NCBI RefSeq assembly: GCF_904849725.1
Contig: NC_058524.1
Coordinates: forward strand, 490,427,763 to 490,491,762
From: Hordeum vulgare subsp. vulgare
Taxonomy: Eukaryota; Streptophyta; Magnoliopsida; Poales; Poaceae
Direction: 5' to 3'
DNA: 64,000 nucleotides
Made by a program: the position numbers and the translations under genes. Below are positions 34,796 through 44,107 of the stretch, in pieces; the first letter of the stretch is position 1; every line of letters starts with the position of its first letter. Under the pieces are notes generated by a model. It did no database searches, was not told the DNA's origin, and saw only the letters and a program-made list of their open reading frames with translations.

Positions 34796-36191
34796 TGATA
34801 CGTCTCCAACGTATCTACTTTTCCAAACTCTTTTGCCGTTGTTTTGGACTATAATTTGCATGATTTGAATGGAACTAACCCGGAGTGACGCTATTTTCAA
34901 TAGAATTGCCTTGGTGTTATTTTTGTGCCGAAATAAAAGTTCTCAGATTGAAAAGGAAATTTATAAAGAATATTTTTGGAATTAATAAAAAATATTGGCA
35001 AAAGAATCAACTAGAGAGGGGCCACCACCTGGCCACAAGCCTGCAGGGCCCCCCTAGGGTGCGCCCCCTGTCTTGTGGGGGCCCTGTGGCTCCACTGACC
35101 TTGTTTCCACTTCTATATATTCCTATTCAGGGAGGAAAAAATAAAGGAGGAGAGTTCATCACGTTTTATGATACGGAGCCGCCGCCACCTCATGTTCTTC
35201 CTCGGGAGGGTAGATCTGGAGTCTGATTTGGGCTCCGGAGAGGGGAAATCGACGCCGCCTTCATTACCAACCATCCTTCATCACCAATTTCATGATGCTC
35301 TCTGTCGTTCGTGAGTAATTCCATCGTAGGCTTGCTGGACGGTGATCGGTTGGATGAGATCTACCATGTAATCGAGTTAGTTTTGTTAGATTTTGATCCC
35401 TAGTATCCACTATGTTTTGAGATTAATGTTGTTATGACTTTGGTATGCTTAATGCTTGTCACTAGAGCCCAAGTGCCATGATTTAACATCCGAACCTATT
35501 ATTTTTTCATGAATATAGATGTGTTCTTGATCCTATCTTGAAAGTTGTAGGCACCTATTACGAGTTATGATCTGCATCCCTCAGGGTGACAATAACTGGG
35601 GTTCTTTCTCGTGATTACCGTAGTTTGAGGGGTTCATGTATTCACTAAGTGCTAATGCTTTGGTACGGTTCTCTATTAAAAGGACGCCTTAATATCCCTT
35701 AGTTTCCATTTGGACCCTGCTGCCACGAGAGGGTAGGACAAAAGATGTCATGCAAGTTCTTTTCCATAAGCACATATGACTATATATGGAATACATGCCT
35801 ACATTACATTGATGAATTGGAGCTAGTTCTGTATCATCCTATGTTTTTACTATTACATGATGAATGCTATCCGACATAATTATCCATCACTGATCCATTG
35901 CCTAGGAGCTTTCCACATATTGACCTTTGCTATGTTACTTTCCCGTTGCTATTGTTACAATTACTACAAAACTGCTACTGTCACGTTTGCGACTGTTACC
36001 GATACTTCCATACTACTTTGCTACTAAATACTTTGCTGCAGATATTAAGTCTTTCAGGTGCGGTTGAATATACAACTCAGATGCTAATACTCGAGAATAT
36101 TCTTTGGCTCCCCTTGAGTCAAATCAATAAATTTGGGTTGAATACTCTACCCTCGGAAACTGTTGCGATCCCCTATACTTGTGGGTTATCA
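34796..36191 (+). repeat. 3' LTR of element E
   Basis: It is 1396 bp, from TGATACGTCTCC to GTGGGTTATCA, then the TSD copy GAGAT (36192-36196). The TATA box is at 35114-35120. The U3 hairpin outer arms are 35033-35039 and 35072-35078. Confidence 0.92.
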
Positions 36192-37919
36192 GAGATCAAC
36201 ATGTACGAGAGGGGGAGTGTATCTACATACCCTTGTGGATCACTAAGCAGAAGCGTTGAGAAATGCGGTTGATGTAGTCAAACATCTTCGCGATCCAATC
36301 ATGATCCGTCCCACGATCCAATCACGAACGCCCCCATCAAGTGCCGAACGGGCGACACCTCCGCGTTCAGCACACATATAGCTCCATGATGCCTTCACCA
36401 CCTTGATCCAGCGAGCATGGTTGTAGTATTAGCTGAGTTCTACGGCAACATGATGGCATGGTGGTGATGGTGGTGGTTCTATTCCGGCACGGCTATGCCG
36501 AGGGCTACTTAAACCGCAAACGGAGGAGAAAACGATATAGGGAGAGAGAGGGGTGCCAAGGGCTTGGTGTGTCCTCTTGGGGCGCCCCCTCCCCTCTATA
36601 TATAGGTGGATGGGCGTGGGGAACAACCCCTCCAAGCCCTAGGGAGTAGAAAAGGTGGGAGGAGGTGGAATCCTAGTCCTCCTCCTTCCCTTCCATACAA
36701 AGGTGGACTTTCCACCTTTCCCAACTACATGCGCCTTGAGGGAGTTGTGCGCCTAGCCCAATAAGGCTAGGGCATCTCCCCTTAGCCCATTCAAACACTT
36801 GAGACCTGGTGGAACCCTTGGTGGACTTCCGGACTCCTCCGAAAGTTTCTGAGACCTTCTAGAAGCTTCCTGGTACAATACCGAAAAAACCCGAAACTTT
36901 TCCGGTAGCCAAAATATGACCTCCCATATATAACTTTACCTACGTACTATTATGGAGCTCCTCGTGATGTTCAAGATCTCATCCGGGACTCCTAACAACA
37001 TTCGGTCGCCAACACAATAACTCAACTATGTCCGTATCGTCACCGAACATTAAGTGTGCATACCCTGCCGATTCAAGAACTAAGCAGACATAACTGAGAC
37101 ACCTCTATGATCAATAACGAATAGCGGGACCTGGATACCCATATTGCTTCCCACACATTCTACGAAGATCTATATCGGTCGAACCGACGATGTCAAGGAT
37201 TCACTTAATCCCGTATGCATTTCCCTTTGTCCATCGGTATATTACTTGCCCAAGATTTGATCGTTGGTATCTCCATACCTAGTTCAATATCGTTACCAAC
37301 AAGTCTCTTTACTCATTCCGTAATAGAAGATCCGTGACTAACTCCTTAGCCACATTTCTTGCAAGCTTATTGTGATGTTGTATTATTGAGTGGGCCCCGA
37401 GATACCTCTCCGTCATACGGAGTGACAAATCCCAGTCTTGATCCATGCAAACTCCACATACACCCTCGAAGATACTAGTACACCATATTTATAGTCACCC
37501 AATTACGTTGCGACATTTGATACACACAAGTCATTCCTCTGCTATCAGTGAGTTGCTTGATCTCATGGTCATAGGAAGTTAGGAACAAATACATTGACAT
37601 GCATAAAGCAATAACAGTAAACTTGATATGATCATTTGATATGCTTGCGGTTTGGGTCTTTTTCATCACATCATTCTCCTAATTATGTGATCCCATTATC
37701 AAATGACAACTCATGTCTATGGCTAGGAAACCTTAGCCATCTTTGATCAACGAGCTAGTCGAGTAGAGGCTCACTAGGGACATAGTGTTGTTTATGTATC
37801 CACACATGTACTTGAGTTTCTAATCAATACAATTATAGCATGGATAATAAACGATTATCATGAACAAGGAAATATGATAATAACTAATTTATTGTTGCCT
37901 CTAGGGCATATTTCCAACA
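36192..37919 (-). repeat. Element D 5' LTR, main part
   Basis: It continues the minus-strand BARE/WIS-type LTR from 16509. The minus-strand start TGTTGGAAATATGCCC is at 37919. Without E the LTR is about 1.79 kb. A stem CCTAGCC/GGCTAGG (36752-36758 with 36765-36771) lies where element A has its U3 stem-loop, and a TATATATA run is at about 36597-36604. Since leader sequence follows at 16444, this is the 5' LTR of a minus-strand Copia element whose body is lost. Confidence 0.85.
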
Positions 37920-38415
37920 TCCACTTGACCATGGCTTGGGGTTCTTCCTCAAATGAGTCAATCTCCTCTTGAAGCTTGTCCTTGCCCTCGTGGTCTTGTG
38001 TTGGCAGGTCATCTTGAGAGCTTGTTCCCTTGGGGAGAGTAGGATCATACTTCTTCTTTTGGGGAACAAACTTTGGGATAGGGTATTGATCTTCTTATCA
38101 TTCAATTACGTTGGCATTGAAGTAGCCAACACCTTGCTTCTTCCGATGTCCTCGTAGCTTGTGTACAATTTCCTAGAATTGCTTACTTCCGACAAGACTC
38201 TTGAAGACACCTCTCTATATAATTCCTTTCAATAAATCACTTTCTTGCTCAAGTGTAACTTGGCTAAGAGAATCATTAGTGGAATTAAGGGAGCTACTAG
38301 CTACAACATCATTTGACTTAGCATTGGTACTGTTCTTACTAGACGAAGAAACTTTCTTGCCTTTGTTACTAGTGTGATTAGATTTAACTTGTGGAACAAA
38401 AGTAGACAACAATAA
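37920..38415 (-). pseudogene. Fragment G: Copia (SIRE/Maximus-like) gag remnant
   Basis: On the minus strand a broken reading gives a Ser/Asn-rich piece (KGKKVSSSSKNSTNAKS, about 38370) and then KFVPQKKKYDPTLPKG, DDLPTQDHEGKDKLQEE and EEEPQAMVKW. These resemble the gag linker of grass Copia elements of the SIRE/Maximus type, as I remember them. Several frame changes and stops are present. It abuts the start of element D's LTR at 37919. Confidence 0.5.
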
Positions 38416-39712
38416 TCATTTGGCTGTAGTGTGGGAGGGGTGATTCCCTCTGGCTGTAGTGCTCCAGGTTGTGGTCTGGTTGTTGTATAGCTGGGTCTCA
38501 GGTATCACCTAGGACTTTTCCACCTCAGGGATTACTATGAGGCAGTTGTATCGTACCAAGTACCAACCATGTACCGCTTAAGGGTGACCACCTTTCAGGC
38601 ACTAGCATCGTGCTTGGTGATGGTGGGCGGTTACCCCAGATGGCATTTGCGTATGGTGGTACCGGTGTTCTCAGAGCGGTTGTACGGCTCCACACTTAAC
38701 CACCACTGAGGCATGCGCCAGGAGGTTGTATCGAACCAAGTGCATGCCATGTACCACTTCTGGGTGACCACCTTTCTTATCCTGTTGTGGTATTTTTGCT
38801 GTGTATAGTCGATTTCCCATGATGAGCTTGACTCAGTGGTACTACCGGTGCCACAAACGGTTGTACCATTGGGTTCCTGCACTAGGGTTCCCGTAGAAAT
38901 AGGTTGCATGGGTGCTTGCACCGATTGTACCGGTCCGATGTTATAACTGCATGTAACGGTTGGAATTGGAGGACCCTATAGAAGGAGGTAGTTCTTCCAC
39001 CTCCCTCCGACCTCTTGTGACTTACTTTCCTTCATTAATGCCCATTGAGCTTTCTTGCCCAATCTCCTTTCCTAGCCAACCAAACTTTGTTTTTGCTAGG
39101 GATTGAGGTGGGAGACCTAGATCTACGCTTCCACCAAAGGAAATTTAATTCCCCCTACTTTCTCTTGTGAATATTATTACTTTTGGGTGTTTGAGCACCC
39201 TAGACGAAAGAAGTCACCTGGAGCCACATTCCATTATGGTGAAGCTTCATGGTGGGTTGGGAGCCTCCAATTAAGTTATGGAGAGAGCCCTAACCTTGTT
39301 TGTAAAGGCCGAGTTGCCGGCTTCAAGTGCATCGCTAGTGGAATCATGACATCTCACATTACTTGAGTTCGTGACAAGAATACAGTGTCCCTAGTGACTT
39401 CTTGGGAGCATTGTGCATTCATACCGCTCCAAGAGAGACGTACCTCGCTCAAAAGGAGGGAATTTTGGTAACACATCCTCTTCTCCATTGACTCCACTTG
39501 CGGTTACATCTTACCTTTACTTGTTGCAAGCTTATATTGTGTTCCTATCATTTGCTTGCTATTGTTGTTGTTGTTGAGCTCATCATATAGGTTGTACCTA
39601 GTTGCATTTCTAGACAACCTATATTATCATTAAACTTAATATGTTAAATAATTGTTAAAAATTGCTAGTCACCTATTCACCCTCCCTCTAGTCGATCATA
39701 TTGATCCTTTCA
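38416..39712 (+). repeat. Fragment H: SIRE/Maximus-like Copia LTR remnant
   Basis: The right end (CACCTATTCACCCTCCCTCTAG followed by TTGATCCTTTCA at 39712) and the stretch around 39190-39480 match, from memory, the 3' part of Maximus-type LTRs. The left end is not clear. Imperfect repeats around TGTAC...GGTGACCACC occur at 38540-38600 and 38730-38780. No primer site follows, so it is a fragment. Confidence 0.5.
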
Positions 39713-39998
39713 GGAAGATATCCGGGTGGTTAGATGGCCTGTAGAGGTATTGTGCCATGCCGAGGTGATGTCAATAAAATCGCCATGTGGGGCTTGGCTG
39801 GTTTCCTTGATTAGGAGGAGGATGAGCCGAACAAGGTGTTACAATTCCACGGGGATGCAACCGGGGTTGAAGTGTTAGGTGACGGTGTGAACTACTTGTG
39901 CGCAGCGATGGAGTTGGGCTCGACTCAGTGGACATTGATGGAGGGCTAATCATTGTGATGGGTTTAAGGAGAAGGGGCCAAGGGGTGAGTGGGAGGCG
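39713..39998. other. Unassigned spacer before the hAT element
   Basis: Nothing certain. A plus-strand stretch from about 39768 reads like decayed coding sequence (PNKVLQFHGDATGVEV, then LCAAMELGSTQWTLMEG) with stops. It continues beyond the hAT insertion at 43282. I cannot name a family. Confidence 0.3.
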
Positions 39999-40006
39999 GT
40001 TCAGGT
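39999..40006 (+). repeat. Target site duplication of the hAT element, left copy
   Basis: GTTCAGGT here and GTTCAGGT at 43274-43281 flank the terminal inverted repeats exactly; 8 bp is the hAT signature. Confidence 0.95.
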
Positions 40007-43000
40007 CAGTGGCGAAGCCACGTTTTGGCCATGTAGTCAAGCGACTACACAACTATCTAGTAAGTTGACTACCCCCAGGTACTACATATAGGCCCAGCCG
40101 GCCAGCCGTATTAGTTTTGTTTGACATTTGAGTGGGCTAAAATAATCAACGTGATTTGGCCCGATTACATTAGTGCCTTTTGTTGGCTGGTTGCGAACGT
40201 GAAAGCCTGAATGGCTAAATCCCGTGATATTCTCTTTGACAGTTTGACTTTCCTTTCATCTCCTTTTGTCCTTCGGAACCAAGATTTGGATGTCCTTTGT
40301 TCGTCCACACCGCCGGCCACTGCAGCTTCATCAAACTTCAATCGCCACGCTCTCCGTCAGGCATCATCGATCTTAGCCGCAAGGAGCGAACGACACACCG
40401 TTACCGTCGACGGCGGCGGCGGCGGCATCCTAGATAGTTGGATCAATTAGCACATGAAACTGATTGATGTACGCTATACCTGTACGACTATATCGATTGT
40501 GTGATTGGCATTCCCTCGAACACCAGAACAAGAACCCCTTCAGTTTGTAAGTTTTGTTTTCCTTCTAACTATTATCTTTTACAAGAATCATAGGAACTAT
40601 GATATTATAGATTGCTCTTCAATCTTCATTAAGAAAATTGGATCTCATTTTTCTTAGCACTATCATTTTTTTGTCAGATCGTCGGATCAGTAAATGGATA
40701 AATTTGTAAACAAGTGGCGGTCTGAGTCAGATGTAACAAATTCTTCACAGAAACCACTAGAAAATGAGAAAGAACTAACACCTATTGATGCTAGAGCTGC
40801 TTTGGAACATGTACTAGTTAACAGCAATGCAAGGCCACGCTCAACCGAACAAGAAGATGAAGAACATGTTGATATATCCAATCTTCCGCCGGATCCTGCA
40901 AACCGTAGGCCAATTTCCCAATACAAAACTGCCAAAGTCCGTGATGATGTGCGAAGAGCTTACCTCCTAAGAGGCCCATGCCAACCTGATGGACATGTTT
41001 TCCCTCAAACTGATTTCAGTGGAGTTCAACATCGTTTTAATAAAGAATGGTTCAAGACATACAAGCCTTGGTTGGAGTACAGTATAAAGGAAGATGCAGC
41101 TTTTTGTCGTGTCTGCTACTTGTTTCAAAATGAAAGTATAGGACGTGCTGGTGGAGATGTATTTTCATCTAAGGGCTGGAGAAATTGGAATAACCTAAAG
41201 AGATTGGAGGTTCATGTTGGTGGTCCTTTGAGTACTCATAATCAGAATATGAAGCGACGTGATGATCTAATGAACCAGAATCAATCAATTGCAGCTGTTG
41301 TACGCAAGCAAACAAAAAAAATCAAGGATAGAGTACAGAACTCGGTTAATTGCATCAATAGATATTGCACGACTGCTTCTTATTCTGGGCTTGCCGTTTC
41401 GAGGTCATGATGAAAGTGAGACTTCTTTGAGGAAGGGTAATTTCCTAACTTTTTATGAATGGTATGTTGCTCGTTGTCCAGATGTGGCTGTTGTTGCTTT
41501 GAAGAATGCTCCTAAGAATTTGAAGTTGATTTCTTCTTCAATCCAGAAAGATATTGTGGAAGCTTGTGCTATAGAAACAATAAAGGCAATCATAGAAGAT
41601 CTTGGAGATGAATACTTTGCTATACTGGTTGATGAATCTCGTGATGTATCTCACAAGGAACAAATGGCTCTTGCTATAAGATATGTTGATAAAAGGGGGT
41701 TTTCAGTGGAGCGTGTTATTGGACTTTCTCATGTTACTCAAACAACCTCTCTTGCTCTCCAACAAGCTATCTATGCAGTGCTTAAACATCATAACCTTAG
41801 CCCTTCTCGGATTCGTGGCCAAGGATATGATGGAGCTAGTAATATGCAAGGACACTTGAATGGTTTAAAAACTTTAGTACTGGAAGATTCCAGGTCAGCT
41901 CACAGCATCCACTGTTTTGCTCATCAACTTCAGTTAACATTAGTTGCAGTTGCAAAAAACCATGAAGATGTGGTATGGCTTTTTGAGTGGATGGATGTTG
42001 TTCTATCCACGGTGGGAAACTCTTTTAAGAACAGGGATATGCTTAGAGAAAAGCAAGCAAACAGAGTTCATAATGCACTTCAAAATGGTGAACTTGAAAC
42101 TGGGAGAGGTTTGAACCACGAACTTGGACTTAAAAGAGCCGGCGACGCTCGTTGGGGTTCTCATTTCAATTCTTTATTGAATATGATTGTTATGTTCCCT
42201 TCCGTAATTGAAGTTGTTGATGATAATGCACAAAATGCCAACAAAGCTTTAGATAGGATTAAAGCAAAAGGTGTTCTTGATGCTATTCAGACATTTGACT
42301 TTGTTTTCATGATGCACTTGATGAAGGTTATACTCGGGATTACTAATGATTTGAATCTTGCTTTGCAAAGGAAGGATCAAGATATTGTGAATGATGTGTC
42401 ATATCTTTGTACAACGAAAAGAAGGCTACAAGAAATGAGAAACCAAGGTTGGGTAGGTATGTTTATAAAGGTTACTCATTTCTGCCTCGAACATGATATT
42501 GAAATTCCACATATGAATGCTATGCATATTCCCCGAGGATCAAAATCAAAGCGTAAAGCTCAGATTGATGGAATATCGAATAAGGATTACTACCAAAGTG
42601 TGATGTATGCTGTTATCGATCTATTACGTGTAGAGCTTGATGAGCGCTTTAGTGAGACCAGCATGACATTGCTTCTTGGCATGGATTGTTTGGATCCTTC
42701 TGATTCATTCTCTAACTTTGATAAGGACAAAGTATTAGCAATGGCTCGTTTGTATCCTGATGATTTTGAAAGTGAAAGCAGAATTGAAGATCTTAGCGTC
42801 CAATTTGACAACTTCCTTGAAAATGTTGGTGATGATACAAGACTCTCCAATTTAAAAGGGGTTAATGATCTTTGCAGAAAACTAGTTGAAACAAAGAAGT
42901 ATACTAGTTTTCCTCTAGTGTTTCTTTTGGTGAAGCTAGCATTGATTTTGCCGGTTGCAACAGCAATAGTTGAGAGAGCATTTTCTGCAATGAAATATAT

Positions 43001-43273
43001 TAAGTCTGATTTGCGTAATAGAATAGGTGATGATTTCTTGTATCATTGTCTCATTACTTACGTTGAGACTGATGTATTCCAGTCTATTAGTACTGATATT
43101 ATTATGCATACATATCAAAGTATGCATGATCGTGGAGAGCTGCTACCATAAATATGTTTTGTACTTTTATAATAAATTACGAATATGATCTTTTTGGTTC
43201 ATCTTAAATTGTATGTAAAAAATATATTTATAAAGCTTGACATCACAAGGTTTGAATCCTGGCACCGCCACTG
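40007..43273 (+). mobile_element. Element I: complete hAT DNA transposon
   Basis: It is 3,267 bp with terminal repeats CAGTGGCGAAGCCA (40007-40020) and, reverse complemented, CAGTGGCGGTGCCA (43260-43273). These match at 12 of 14 positions. The 8-bp TSD is perfect. It carries a near-intact transposase. A 5' part of about 690 bp holds no certain exon; a 79-codon open stretch at 40211-40450 may be part of an untranslated first exon. Confidence 0.93.
40694..43151 (+). pseudogene. hAT transposase (TTF zinc finger / DUF4371 type), single frameshift
   Basis: It would cut the transposon at its inverted repeats and paste it elsewhere. The start is ATG 40694. One extra A near 41330 shifts frame; otherwise the reading runs to TAA 43149-43151, for about 820 codons, the usual size for this group. 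The first part has a TTF-type zinc finger region (GPCQPDGHVFP, then FCRVCYLFQN). The second has the RNase H-like catalytic core with ILVDESRDVS and GQGYDGASNMQG, and CFAHQLQLTL nearby. At the end is the hAT dimerisation region (LPVATAIVERAFSAMKYIKS, then YHCLITYVE). The single lesion and perfect TSD suggest a fairly recent copy. Confidence 0.88.
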
Positions 43274-43985
43274 GTTCAGGTTCGGGAAGAGGATGACTGG
43301 ACGGGACACAACCGCGTGGGACTACCATTTACGTGTGGTTCTGCAAGCGCAAAACGCCACTTGTCCTCCCACAAAACACCAAATAGGGAGAACACATCAT
43401 TACTAAGTTGGTCCGCTGCCCACCGAGTTCGAGTCTCAGACTCCCCATGGTGCTCAGGTTGCTTCTTTAAAAAATGGCATAGTCAAGGGTTTTTTCGCCA
43501 CCATACGCCAAACAATGCTGTCAAGTCTAGGGTTGTACCATACAATGCACAAGAATAATCAAAGCAAACATCCAAACCCAAATAAATGTAAAAGTGTTTG
43601 ATTGCTGGCAACAGGGATCCCGCTATTCATATGAGGTCGATACTGTTATACCGATGGTAAAGATGAGGACGATGACCAATTTTTTTTCAAATTATGTGGA
43701 GATTTGGGATGCGTGTACGTGTATAGAATACAGAAGAAAAACTGTCCCGGGGGGCCGCACCGGCGTGGGTCAACGAGGACGAGCTGCACGAGCAGTGCAG
43801 GTGCATGTGCGGTGCAGGAGGACGCAAGCGACGCCGCTGATTCTGGGCGGTGATGGCGAGGAGCGAGGTGGACGAGGCAGAGGCTGGGAAATGCCAGTTC
43901 GATTTGATAGTTTTGTGAAATTTAGAGACCCATTTGACAGTTCGGTGATAACGACCACATACATATGCGTGCCGAAACGCCCAGC
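43274..43985. other. Spacer between the hAT element and the P450 promoter
   Basis: 43282-43430 continues the unassigned sequence that the hAT interrupted. A tRNA B-box-like GAGTTCGAGTCTC lies near 43424-43437, but no A box or tRNA fold is convincing. 43750-43870 is GC-rich. No gene is supported. Confidence 0.4.
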
Positions 43986-43991
43986 AAACAG

Positions 43992-43998
43992 TATATAA
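43992..43998 (+). promoter_or_regulatory. TATA box of the P450 gene
   Basis: TATATAA lies 110 bp upstream of the chosen ATG at 44108. It gives a 5' UTR of about 80 bases if transcription starts about 30 bp downstream. It is the only strong TATA match in the proximal upstream region. Confidence 0.65.
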
Positions 43999-44107
43999 GA
44001 CAGCATCCTCACTGATTAACAGCCAAGCTTCTCCTTCCACATTGAAGTCAGTAGTTAGTGCTAGTATATATCACTATCGTGTGAAAGTAAGTTGCCGACT
44101 ATTGTCA

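Larger units (their letters stand above)
16510..36191 (+). mobile_element. Element E: pol-less Athila-type retrotransposon, interrupted by F
   Basis: A complete element with LTRs at 16510-17910 and 34796-36191 and a perfect 5-bp target duplication GAGAT (16505-16509 and 36192-36196). Removing element F (22200-32352 plus one TSD copy) leaves about 9.5 kb. It carries a tRNA-Asp-type primer site, gag and protease, then no RT, RNase H or integrase. An internal U3-like module, an ATHILA-ORF1-like third ORF, a 2-kb 3' non-coding region and a PPT follow. It must have moved with enzymes supplied in trans. Its LTRs differ more from each other than F's do by eye, in line with F being the later insertion. 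Confidence 0.92.

Noticed and set aside
37915..37924. TSD for element D as a solo LTR
   Set aside because: The flanks are ACTAC at 16440-16444 and TCCAC at 37920-37924, which do not match. The left flank is leader sequence of a Copia element, so D is a 5' LTR and not a solo LTR.
43424..43437. tRNA B-box-like GAGTTCGAGTCTC, possible tRNA or SINE
   Set aside because: No convincing A box, acceptor stem or poly-A/T tail around it.
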